Source: CAZGSG01 sp964528095
GTDB lineage: Bacteria > Bacteroidota > Bacteroidia > Chitinophagales > Chitinophagaceae
Assembly (NCBI GenBank): GCA_964528095.1
Contig: CAZGSG010000347.1
Span: 1-6,266 of the forward strand
Direction of reading: 5' to 3'
DNA: 6,266 nucleotides
The notes under the pieces were generated by a model. That model had not been told where the DNA came from. It made no database searches and saw only the letters and a program-made list of their open reading frames with translations. The position numbers and the translations under genes were made by a program. This document shows positions 1 to 5,750 of this stretch, piece after piece. The number at the start of each line of letters is the position of its first letter. The first letter of the stretch is position 1.

Positions 1-1011
1 TGCTAAAGGTAAGGATTCGATAAATGTTTGCATGGGTGTTTTGCCGAAGCAGTACCTACCACTGTGTGGTCGTTCGTTGTTGTAGTATTCGAGCCAGGTA
101 TCAAGATCCTTCTGCAAATCATCCAGGCTATCGTACAGTTTTTTCCGGAACGTTACAGCATAGAATTCATCCTGCATGGTGCGATGCAGCCTTTCGCAGA
201 TGCCGTTGGTTTGGGGATGGCGGACCTGTGTTTTGGTATGCTCGATGCCTTCTATCTGCAAATAGAGCTCATATTCATGGTGCTCTGGCTTGCCTTTGTA
301 TTCTGTCCCCCGGTCTGTAAGAATGCGTAGCAATGGGATCTGATGTGCTTCAAAGAAAGGCAGGACGCGATCATTCAGTGTGTCGGCTGCCGTGAGTGCT
401 ATTTTGCAGTCGTAGAGCTTCGCGAAGGCTACGCGGCTGTAAGTGTCGATGAATGTTTGCTGATAAATTCTGCCCACACCTTTGATTGTGCCCACGTAGT
501 AAGTGTCCTGTGATCCGAGATAACCAGGGTGCATGGTTTCAATCTCTCCATGCGATTCCCGTTTCTCTTTTTTACGCTCCATAGCAATCAGCTGAGCTTC
601 GGTCAGGATCAAGCCATCCTGCGCTACACGGGCTTCTAATGCCTTCAGGCGTTTGTCGAAGACTTCCAGGTCATGACGTTGCCAAACACTACGGACACCG
701 CCACCTGAAATAAAAATACCCTGCTTGCGAAGTTCATTGCTGGTCCGTTGCTGACCGAAGGCGGGATGATCGAAGGCCATCTTTACCACCGCTTCTTCAA
801 TGGCAGGCTCGACGCGATTCTTGACAACAGGTTTCTTGCGGCTGATTTCATGTAAGGCAGATTCGCCTCCGGTGTCGTACAGTTCTTTGATCCTGTAAAA
901 GCTGTCCCGGCTATAGCCCATTACTTTGCAGGCTTGTGAGACATTGCCCAAATGTGTGGCTAAATTCAGGAGACCTAACTTGGTTTTGATTAACTTAGTT
1001 TCAGATTTCAT
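1..1011 (-). CDS. IS481-family DDE transposase (3' end beyond window)
   Basis: The frame is open from ATG at 1011 to the left edge (337 codons, no internal stop), so only the last few residues are missing. It encodes a cut-and-paste transposase that acts on the ends of its own insertion sequence. An N-terminal helix-turn-helix lies at about residues 16-55 (around NVSQACKVMGYSRDSFYRIK). The integrase core follows, with the DDE triad apparent as D169 (GSQDTYYVG), D233 (ILTDRGTEY) and E273 (NGICERLHRTMQDEF). The conserved NNERPH motif sits near the C terminus. Length and motif order fit the IS481 family. Base composition is visibly richer in G+C than the genes to the right, consistent with a foreign element. 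It lies downstream of the Mrr-type gene on the same strand and leaves that gene intact. Family assignment is confident; the exact IS name cannot be given without a database. Confidence 0.93.
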   Translation of the reverse strand, partial: MKSETKLIKTKLGLLNLATHLGNVSQACKVMGYSRDSFYRIKELYDTGGESALHEISRKKPVVKNRVEPAIEEAVVKMAFDHPAFGQQRTSNELRKQGIFISGGGVRSVWQRHDLEVFDKRLKALEARVAQDGLILTEAQLIAMERKKEKRESHGEIETMHPGYLGSQDTYYVGTIKGVGRIYQQTFIDTYSRVAFAKLYDCKIALTAADTLNDRVLPFFEAHQIPLLRILTDRGTEYKGKPEHHEYELYLQIEGIEHTKTQVRHPQTNGICERLHRTMQDEFYAVTFRKKLYDSLDDLQKDLDTWLEYYNNERPHSGRYCFGKTPMQTFIESLPLA

Positions 1012-1013
1012 GG

Positions 1014-1073
1014 TCTGACATTTTTGGGATTGATTAAAAGTGTGGTTACTTAAAATTAATCCCATTTGTCAGA
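1014..1073. repeat. Imperfect 60-bp palindrome upstream of the transposase
   Basis: The outer arms TCTGACA (1014-1020) and TGTCAGA (1067-1073) are perfect complements. The inner arms share GGGATT and ATT/AAGT blocks with a few mismatches and one small length difference, around a short centre near 1042-1046. The element sits just 5' of the transposase start and ends 21 bp before the Mrr-type stop codon. It could be the subterminal or terminal end of the IS, a fold-back that limits read-through into the transposase, or an autoregulatory binding site. The other IS end is outside the window, so the terminal inverted repeat cannot be confirmed. Confidence 0.6.
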
Positions 1074-1094
1074 TCAAGTCTTAACTTCTACACG

Positions 1095-2063
1095 TTATGC
1101 ATTTTTTCGTTTTTGTGTTGCAATAATGCCATCGGTTTTAACGTGCCATAACACACCTAAATGAAGATTAAGCAATTGTGATAGTTGTTTAATTCCTATT
1201 AACTCAATTCTTGGATTATTATTAGAAAATTTCTTCGCTTCACGAGTAAAGTCTGAAGAACTTATTAAGACTCCTTTAGTCGCTTTACTTGCTGATACTA
1301 TACCCAGAAGATTTCTGACATCAACAACTCCTATATTTCCTTTATATCTCTTACATTGAATTAACAACAGTTCTCGTTTGCCAACCTTCTTTTTTTCAGC
1401 ATGGACATCGGCGCCCCCGTCATAACTACTCTTAGTAACTTTTGTCTCATAACCCATTCGATTGTACAATTCAGAAATCAGGTATTCAAAATCTCGTGGT
1501 TGAAAGGCTAAAAATATTTCTTGTGGAACGCGTGCCTCAACATATTTTGCCCTAATGATTGCTTGCCAATGTGCGAATGCTATAAAATAACTATCAGGTA
1601 GAAATTGGCAGTTTGCCAAAAGATATGCTTCTAGACCTCTAAGAGCTTCATTGGGAAAATGTGGTAGTAAATCAAGAATCCAAGTAATTCCCTCCCAAAC
1701 TGTATCACTCTTCTTTTTATAGGACATTAATCTTTTGAAATATTGAGTTTCAGAAAGTCCCTTGTAATCCTCGTTTACATGTATTTTTCCTTTCCAATCA
1801 ATAGTATCATAGGTCTCTTTATAAAATAAATCCTGATTGAAAGTGCAATTCTTAATAAAAAAAACTCTAAGAATTTCTTTTACTTCCACATCAGATCGTT
1901 CATTTATTGTATTTAGAAATTCGTCTAGTAATTGATCTGATGGGAAATGATTATTTGGCACAAGTACTTCTGAAAAAACAGTATTTAGGAAGATTAAAAA
2001 ATCTTCTAAGGAAAAATTCTTTCCATCAATAAACTTAATTGGTTGTTCATCTTCAGTACTCAT
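1095..2063 (-). CDS. Mrr-type restriction endonuclease (PD-(D/E)xK)
   Basis: The 322-residue protein has its catalytic domain in the C-terminal part, about residues 185-300. The sequence shows the Mrr-type pattern: PRDFEYLISELY (E193) followed by RMGY, then YDGGADV with metal-binding D219, then the core QCKRY (Q236-x-K238), then GVVDVRNLLG and a strand ending near ISSSDFTREA. In this superfamily the D and Q/E-x-K residues cut DNA. Relatives often act as type IV, modification-dependent enzymes or as stand-alone nucleases, and the target here is not known. Residues 1-180 are mostly helical and are not the winged-helix Mrr N-terminal domain as far as I can judge; this part probably supplies recognition or regulation. 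The ATG at 2063 is the first good start and has no clear Shine-Dalgarno. No methyltransferase is seen nearby, which argues against a classical type II system. It is divergent from the possible HEPN-like gene. Confidence 0.9.
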   Translation of the reverse strand: MSTEDEQPIKFIDGKNFSLEDFLIFLNTVFSEVLVPNNHFPSDQLLDEFLNTINERSDVEVKEILRVFFIKNCTFNQDLFYKETYDTIDWKGKIHVNEDYKGLSETQYFKRLMSYKKKSDTVWEGITWILDLLPHFPNEALRGLEAYLLANCQFLPDSYFIAFAHWQAIIRAKYVEARVPQEIFLAFQPRDFEYLISELYNRMGYETKVTKSSYDGGADVHAEKKKVGKRELLLIQCKRYKGNIGVVDVRNLLGIVSASKATKGVLISSSDFTREAKKFSNNNPRIELIGIKQLSQLLNLHLGVLWHVKTDGIIATQKRKNA

Positions 2064-2079
2064 ATATTCATTTCATTAC

Positions 2080-2091
2080 ATAATCGATTAT
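2080..2091. promoter_or_regulatory. Perfect 12-bp palindrome, possible operator
   Basis: ATAATCGATTAT is a perfect palindrome 17-28 bp upstream of the Mrr-type start, inside the 147-bp divergent intergenic region (2064-2210). That position would suit a repressor or operator site overlapping the promoter of the nuclease gene. No regulator gene is visible nearby, and AT-rich DNA makes such palindromes by chance fairly often. I could not assign a convincing Bacteroidota -33/-7 promoter pair for either flanking gene. Confidence 0.3.
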
Positions 2092-2210
2092 TAGCCCATC
2101 ATTTTTCATTTCGGATGGTTTTTAATTAGTCAAAAATACAGCTTCTTAGCTTTTCGCTACTTGTGAACCATCTTGAGCTAGCCGTTAGAAATATTTTGTA
2201 AATTTCAGAC

Positions 2211-2891
2211 ATGAATGAAATTGAAGTTACGCCAGAGCAACTACTTTCAGAAATACTTACAGACAAATTTACCCTGGCAACCGTTCGCTTGAAGCAGGTG
2301 CGACCGATTATTTCCGAAACTTTCATGATTCCTGAGATTGATGTTCCCAGAAGGGATATCTGTAACTGTTATGTAATCGGTGCCACTACAGCTTGTATTA
2401 CCCTGACTAATCATTTATTGGAGCGTTATTGTAAAGAGTTGTTGATTCAAGTCGAATTTGGTCCGCCATTCATGCGTATCAACTTTGAAGTAGACACGAC
2501 ATCACCGCCTGATCTGTCGGTCTATCTTAATAAAGACTTATCTCAAACTTTAGCTGCCTGCAAATCCCAAGGACTCCTTTCAAAAGAGACATGGAAAACA
2601 CTGGACAAGTATAGGGTCATTTTCAGGAACGGCTTCGGTCATTATGACCCAACTCTAATTTTGAAAGGACTTACCTATAAAGTTTCCACGATTAAAATGC
2701 CAGGTGAACCAATGGAAGAAAAGGAATTTAATCTACATGATGTGCCTCACGTTGCCTTAGTCGTTGAAGTATTTGCGAAAAAAAATGCGTGGAAGTACCT
2801 TGTTACCGTCGAGAATTTTATACGTTCAACTATCAAGTATTTTCATAACCCGAATATAGACCCCGGATTTTCGGTGGTGTCGTATGAGTAA
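2211..2891 (+). CDS. Uncharacterised protein, possible HEPN-like domain
   Basis: I do not recognise the family of this 226-residue soluble protein. A long amphipathic helix spans about residues 54-80 (ATTACITLTNHLLERYCKEL). A second helical block, residues 123-146, contains YRVIFRNGFGHYDP, in which R139 and H144 form an Rx4H motif with an adjacent N140. The Rx4-6H motif after paired helices is the signature of HEPN proteins, many of which are RNases in toxin, abortive-infection and CRISPR settings. A C-terminal helix (about 187-213) would complete a bundle, with a probable strand-rich insert between. The match rests on one motif and helix pattern, so the function is tentative. The ATG at 2211 directly follows a short AT-rich leader. 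The gene diverges from the Mrr-type nuclease and ends upstream of a strong terminator. Alternatives are a helical protein of other function with a chance motif. Confidence 0.75.
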   Translation: MNEIEVTPEQLLSEILTDKFTLATVRLKQVRPIISETFMIPEIDVPRRDICNCYVIGATTACITLTNHLLERYCKELLIQVEFGPPFMRINFEVDTTSPPDLSVYLNKDLSQTLAACKSQGLLSKETWKTLDKYRVIFRNGFGHYDPTLILKGLTYKVSTIKMPGEPMEEKEFNLHDVPHVALVVEVFAKKNAWKYLVTVENFIRSTIKYFHNPNIDPGFSVVSYE

Positions 2892-3078
2892 TAAAACTGC
2901 CCATTGTTGCCTTAGATGGCGGATTTTGAAACTTTATTTGGCGCAAGGAGAGCTTAGGGCAGATCGTATGGAGGCTTTAATATCTGCCATGAATGTTTTA
3001 CCAATAGTTAGTTTATTTTTCCTTGAAATAAACAAGGAATTAAAAATTTATACCACATCTAAAGTTTTGAATATCTGA
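2884..3078 (+). CDS. Doubtful small ORF downstream of the HEPN-like gene
   Basis: This 64-codon frame starts with an ATG overlapping the end of the previous gene by 8 bp (ATGAGTAA), an arrangement compatible with translational coupling, and ends before the terminator at 3124. The product would have a basic N-terminal half and a short hydrophobic patch (LPIVSLFFLEI, about residues 39-49) followed by a charged tail. No domain is recognised. It may be chance open sequence in the 3' untranslated part of the upstream mRNA, or the degraded end of a longer gene. Confidence 0.2.
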   Translation: MSNKTAHCCLRWRILKLYLAQGELRADRMEALISAMNVLPIVSLFFLEINKELKIYTTSKVLNI

Positions 3079-3123
3079 CAGCATGTTCAAAAATTTGTTA
3101 GACTTTTGACCCATTCTCCCGAC

Positions 3124-3164
3124 AAAAACAACAAACCCGCTCTCAGAGCGGGTTTGTTGTTTTT
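3124..3164. terminator. Bidirectional intrinsic terminator
   Basis: There are two perfectly complementary 20-nt arms (3124-3143 and 3145-3164) separated by a single C. The core ACCCGCTC/GAGCGGGT is GC-rich and is flanked by A-rich sequence on the left and T-rich sequence on the right, so it makes a terminator hairpin with a U-rich tail on both strands. It lies between the plus-strand HEPN-like gene and the minus-strand pentapeptide gene, exactly where convergent transcripts should stop. Confidence 0.9.
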
Positions 3165-3232
3165 AAGTACTTCCTGAAATATGCTTAATTATTGAGACTC
3201 AGCAATTACCTAGGTTAGAATCCGGTTTAGTG

Positions 3233-3607
3233 CTAGAATTCATAATCTTTTATCCATTCTTCAAAATCTGACCTGGTAACAAGAGAGCTGTATGAAGAAT
3301 TGTTGTCAAAATATATGTTTTCAGTAATTGATCTTGCAAATTGAGCGCTTTCAATGCTGAGGTTTTCAAACCTTGCGTTTGTTAAATTTGCTTCGCGAAA
3401 ATCGCAAGTCTTAATTCCTCCATTGATAAATTTTGAATTTTTCAAATTAGCACCTCTAAAGCTGACATATAACGAACATCTATCGAAAACTATACCTTCC
3501 AGATTCAGGCCATCAAAACTTTCATTCTCTATGTCAAGATCATAAAAGTAGCGTTGACCAAGCTTATATTGTTCAACCACATATTGAAGCAAATCTGTTT
3601 TTTCCAT
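3233..3607 (-). CDS. Small pentapeptide-repeat protein
   Basis: This 124-residue protein contains a run of pentapeptide repeats at about residues 31-91. Units follow the A(D/N)LxX pattern, visible as FDGLNLEGIVF, FRGANLKNSKF, CDFREANLTNARF and FENLSIESAQF. Such repeats fold into a right-handed quadrilateral beta-helix used for protein contacts. Known members include DNA-gyrase-protecting proteins, and pentapeptide proteins also occur beside polymorphic toxins as putative immunity factors. This one has only about 12 repeat units, short for a DNA mimic. An N-terminal helix (residues 1-22) and an acidic C-terminal tail (FEEWIKDYEF) flank the repeats. There is no signal peptide, so it is probably cytoplasmic. 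It is transcribed towards the terminator at 3124-3164 and is 91 bp downstream of the membrane-protein gene. Function unknown. Confidence 0.85.
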   Translation of the reverse strand: MEKTDLLQYVVEQYKLGQRYFYDLDIENESFDGLNLEGIVFDRCSLYVSFRGANLKNSKFINGGIKTCDFREANLTNARFENLSIESAQFARSITENIYFDNNSSYSSLVTRSDFEEWIKDYEF

Positions 3608-3698
3608 ACAGTATTTGTAGAGTAAAAATGATTAATTGATTTGTATTCTTTTGAATTGTACAACCTAAAACAGAAAATTTTAGCATCCAGGTCAAAGT

Positions 3699-4058
3699 TT
3701 ACTGGTGTCTATATAATATCACTCCTCTGACAATCGTAACTATTCCTACTACTACAATACCCCAGAATAAAAGAAATGATGATGAGTTAGAGTTTTCTGA
3801 AAACTTATAAGAAAGGAAATTTATTGCAAGACCTGTAATTACAAAAAAGCTTCCCGTAATCGTTGAATTTATCAAGCTTTTTCTATTGTTTTTTTGAGTC
3901 TGCACGTTTTCAATTACAATTTCAATATAATATGGTTGTAAGTTCTCCGCTTTCAATTTATCAATAATCTGCTCATTGCTGAATCCTTGGGCTAGGAAGG
4001 CTCTAACTTTGGCATGTAATTCTTCAATTAACTGAGATTCTGGGTCTATATTTTTCAT
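3699..4058 (-). CDS. Small membrane protein with two transmembrane helices
   Basis: I do not recognise this 119-residue protein. Residues 1-58 are soluble, charged and helical (EELHAKVRAFLAQGFSNEQI, then KLKAENLQPYYIE). The pattern of a short helix, a GFSNEQI turn and a second helix suggests a small three-helix unit. Two hydrophobic helices follow, about residues 66-83 and 94-115, separated by a short polar Ser/Asn-rich loop, with a basic end (YRHQ). The N-terminal domain is therefore probably cytoplasmic with both ends on the same side. There is no cleavable signal peptide. It sits between the pentapeptide gene and the recombinase remnant on the same strand, with AT-rich gaps on both sides. 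A role as a membrane-located immunity or anchoring protein is possible but not shown by the sequence. Confidence 0.75.
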   Translation of the reverse strand: MKNIDPESQLIEELHAKVRAFLAQGFSNEQIIDKLKAENLQPYYIEIVIENVQTQKNNRKSLINSTITGSFFVITGLAINFLSYKFSENSNSSSFLLFWGIVVVGIVTIVRGVILYRHQ

Positions 4059-4081
4059 TTTCGGGGCAATTATTTAATTAC

Positions 4082-4153
4082 TAATCTAAATAGAAATTAG
4101 ATTTGATGGTTAATCTATGATAAAATAAACCAACAACCGTATTGATTAATCTA
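4082..4153. repeat. Three TAATCTA heptamers
   Basis: TAATCTA occurs at 4082-4088, 4111-4117 and 4147-4153 in the 98-bp AT-rich gap just beyond the stop of the recombinase remnant. A 7-bp inverted copy (TTAGATT, near 4097-4103) could pair with the first. Such spaced short repeats can be protein-binding sites near an element end, but AT richness makes chance likely. Confidence 0.25.
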
Positions 4154-4156
4154 AAG

Positions 4157-4744
4157 CTAAGTGGAGCTGCCGAGTAGAAAATCTTTTAATATGCGAAGGT
4201 CGGCCATAAACCGGTTCGAACTGCCGATGCTTAACTCGACCAAACAGGACAAGGCAGCAGAAATGCTGCCTTGTTCGTTTTTAGGATCTACTGAAACCTG
4301 CGCCAGCAGGGCAATACATTCAAAGACCGGATTTATCTCGGAGGTTCGAAATGAGCCATTTTCAAAAATGTATGTAATTCCGCTTGGAAAGATGGCTTTC
4401 TGAATTTTTTCTTTTATGGCTACTGGGCTGGAATGCCATGTGGGCGCGAGTTTGGCGGAGAGTTGTAGGCCAAATTCAAAGTACTTTTTTAGGTTAGAAC
4501 TGTCCAGTGTGGTTGGTGTCAATTCTTCCTTTATTTTTTGCTTTTGATCTTCCAGTTTGGAAAGCATTCTGCCGAAAGTTGCTTCGGGTATTTTCTTTTC
4601 GATGTCATGCTCATCTTCCAAGTCAGCTATCTTTTTATCTATCTCTCCTATTCGTTCTTCGAGCGATAGTTTGTTCTTTTCCTGATTAGCAAAGTACTGA
4701 TCGTATGCGTAAATCATTTGATAGAGTTCGCAGTTCTGGATCAT
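4157..4744 (-). pseudogene. Large serine recombinase, C-terminal fragment
   Basis: The 195-codon frame reads like the last third of a Bacteroidota large serine recombinase. A coiled-coil segment (about residues 22-76, with LEERIGEIDKKIADLE and an EATFGRMLSKLEDQKQKI unit) leads to a segment with APTWHSSPVAIKEKIQKAIF and FPSGITYIFENGSFRTSEIN, the usual end of these proteins. Full-length relatives are about 500 residues or more and begin with a resolvase catalytic domain carrying the nucleophilic serine. That domain and most of the zinc-ribbon region are absent, and an in-frame TGA directly precedes the ATG at 4744, so this is a remnant unable to recombine DNA by itself. The last 40 residues are atypical and overlap a perfect hairpin. 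The fragment is richer in G+C than its flanks. It marks a former integrative element. A stand-alone DNA-binding product is unlikely but cannot be excluded. Confidence 0.8.
4249..4274. repeat. Perfect 11-bp hairpin with GAAA loop, terminator-like
   Basis: ACAAGGCAGCA (4249-4259) pairs perfectly with TGCTGCCTTGT (4264-4274) around a GAAA tetraloop. On the plus strand it is followed by TCGTTTTT, and upstream there is an AAAC stretch, so it resembles an intrinsic terminator. It lies within the tail of the recombinase remnant (about residues 157-166), where a terminator would not be expected if that tail were genuine coding sequence. It may be the original terminator of the recombinase or of a lost plus-strand gene. 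Confidence 0.5.
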
Positions 4745-4811
4745 TCATGAATATTATACATTGCGCATCAGAACAAATCTTTTGGGTTGAGTTATGCCTT
4801 TTACTTTATGA

Positions 4812-5264
4812 TTACCCGGCAAAGAAAGAAAAACCTAAACTAAATTGTAATTGCCCAGTAGAAACCTTTACAAATTCTTCTTTTAATTCGCCTGTCACAA
4901 AAATATTTCTGCCATTTTTCCAAATTTTTCGGCCCGTACTATCAAGAATACTAATTGTTGAGGGATTAATTTCATTTTCAATTTCCAATTCAACATAGTC
5001 TTCAACTACCTGACCTGAGATATGATCCTTAATTACAACTCTGGAAAATTTTACTTGTTCCGATACTGACAGAAGTACAACTTCAAACATTCTGTGAATA
5101 AGGCAATAATTCCCACCACTAAGGATTTGCGTATAATCCCCATCCTGAGTAACTCGAAATGATTTTTTTGACGTCCTCCAAAGTAGAAGGTTTGATGAGA
5201 TTTCAGGACAGATATGCCAAATATCCATTTTTCTATTTTTAGGAGCCCATATACTAACACTCAT
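4812..5264 (-). CDS. Uncharacterised 150-residue protein, possibly immunity-like
   Basis: I cannot name the family with confidence. The protein is soluble and predicted to be rich in strands: alternating hydrophobic segments such as LLLWRTSKKSFRVTQ, CLIHRMFEVVLLSVSE and FSRVVIKDHISGQVVEDYVE. The C-terminal segment GRKIWKNGRNIFVTGELKEEF is followed by LQFSLGFSFFAG. A late element of the form 'iF-V-s/t-x-x-L-x-x-x-F...F' recalls Imm43/DUF1629-type immunity proteins, but this is from memory and weak. There is no signal peptide or transmembrane segment. Its start (ATG, 5264) is only 11 bp beyond the stop of the upstream gene, so the two are very likely co-transcribed. It is followed by 67 bp and then the cut edge of the recombinase remnant. 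Confidence 0.8.
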   Translation of the reverse strand: MSVSIWAPKNRKMDIWHICPEISSNLLLWRTSKKSFRVTQDGDYTQILSGGNYCLIHRMFEVVLLSVSEQVKFSRVVIKDHISGQVVEDYVELEIENEINPSTISILDSTGRKIWKNGRNIFVTGELKEEFVKVSTGQLQFSLGFSFFAG

Positions 5265-5275
5265 TATGCACTACA

Positions 5276-5581
5276 TTAATCTGCTTTATTATTTCTGACT
5301 TGTCCAATTAAAGATTTTATCCCATAAATTATTACCATTGACGCTTTCCCTGTTTCAATATGAAATGGGAATTCATCCCCGTTATCCAAAATAAAGTTGC
5401 CGATATTTATTCCATTCTTGTCATAGCCCTTGAAGTCACCCCATTCATACTTTTTCACATTAGTCGCGTTGGTCATTTTTAGCTTCCCATCAATGCATGC
5501 AACTATTTTCCTTGTTGTCAGAACTGTCCAATTGAGATCATCAATAAAAGTAACGACGATTAATAGGTCGTTATCCAACAT
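5276..5581 (-). CDS. PH-like orphan protein, visible in-frame portion
   Basis: From the first in-frame ATG (5581) this gives 101 residues. The pattern LLIVVTFIDDLNWTVLTT, then RKIVACIDGKLK, then EWGDFKGYDKNG and GDEFPFHIETGKASMVIIYG suggests a small beta-barrel. It recalls bacterial PH-like proteins, in which a 'LTT-R-I' strand is followed by a tryptophan turn and a closing helix. This is a fold guess, not a family identification. The chosen ATG is probably not the true start: the same frame stays open upstream to 5746 with protein-like content (RLCEGIENGFLEKAIGERLE just before the ATG), but that stretch contains no ATG, GTG or TTG. See the adjoining entry for the frameshift. It is cotranscribed with the gene ending at 4812 and lies downstream of the NADAR gene. 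Confidence 0.7.
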   Translation of the reverse strand: MLDNDLLIVVTFIDDLNWTVLTTRKIVACIDGKLKMTNATNVKKYEWGDFKGYDKNGINIGNFILDNGDEFPFHIETGKASMVIIYGIKSLIGQVRNNKAD

Positions 5582-5750
5582 TTCAAGTCTTTCGCCAATT
5601 GCTTTTTCTAAAAATCCATTTTCAATTCCCTCGCATAACCTTGTATATGGGAATGATATTGGCGGAATTGTGTTTCGAATAATAGAAATTATACAGATTT
5701 TTTTATTGAATTGTCTGTTTTCTGCATATTCGGTTTTCTTGTGAATTCAT
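5582..5750 (-). pseudogene. Displaced 5' end of the PH-like gene, A7 frameshift site
   Basis: The frame of the downstream gene continues upstream from 5581 to 5750 and reads ISFPYTRLCEGIENGF and LEKAIGERLE before reaching a TGA at 5747-5749. It has no start codon. An ATG at 5725-5727 lies in another frame and opens MQKTDNSIKK, then ends at a TAA soon after an A7 run (plus-strand T7, 5698-5704). Adding one A to that run would join MQKTDNSIKK to the downstream frame and yield a 150-residue protein. A second ATG at 5748-5750 directly abuts the NADAR TAG stop (TAGATG) but gives only 15 codons. Possible explanations are a sequencing error in the homopolymer, slippage-based switching, or a decayed gene. 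Confidence 0.55.

Noticed and set aside
24..330. Two overlapping plus-strand open frames of about 100 codons
   Set aside because: Both lie antisense to the transposase, whose DDE motifs and full-length open frame explain the region.
2126..2326. Minus-strand 66-codon frame
   Set aside because: Antisense to the start of the HEPN-like gene; composition is Ser/Cys-rich and not protein-like.
4160..4175. GTGGAGCTGCCGAG, reminiscent of the reversed 3' end of tmRNA (a common attachment site)
   Set aside because: Only about a dozen bases resemble it; the expected T-arm pairing is absent, so an ssrA-derived att site cannot be supported.
4207..4224. GGTTCGAAC, resembling a tRNA T-loop
   Set aside because: The flanking 5-nt segments do not pair on either strand and no acceptor or anticodon arm can be drawn, so it is not a tRNA.
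4161..4403. Plus-strand 80-codon frame opposite the recombinase remnant
   Set aside because: The opposite strand has clear recombinase C-terminal motifs; this frame shows no recognisable feature.
5051..5260. Second minus-strand 69-codon frame
   Set aside because: It is an alternative frame inside the 150-residue orphan and has no independent start context or motif.
5430..5744. Plus-strand 104-codon frame
   Set aside because: Antisense to the PH-like gene and its upstream extension; hydrophobic content is explained by the complementary AT-rich codons.
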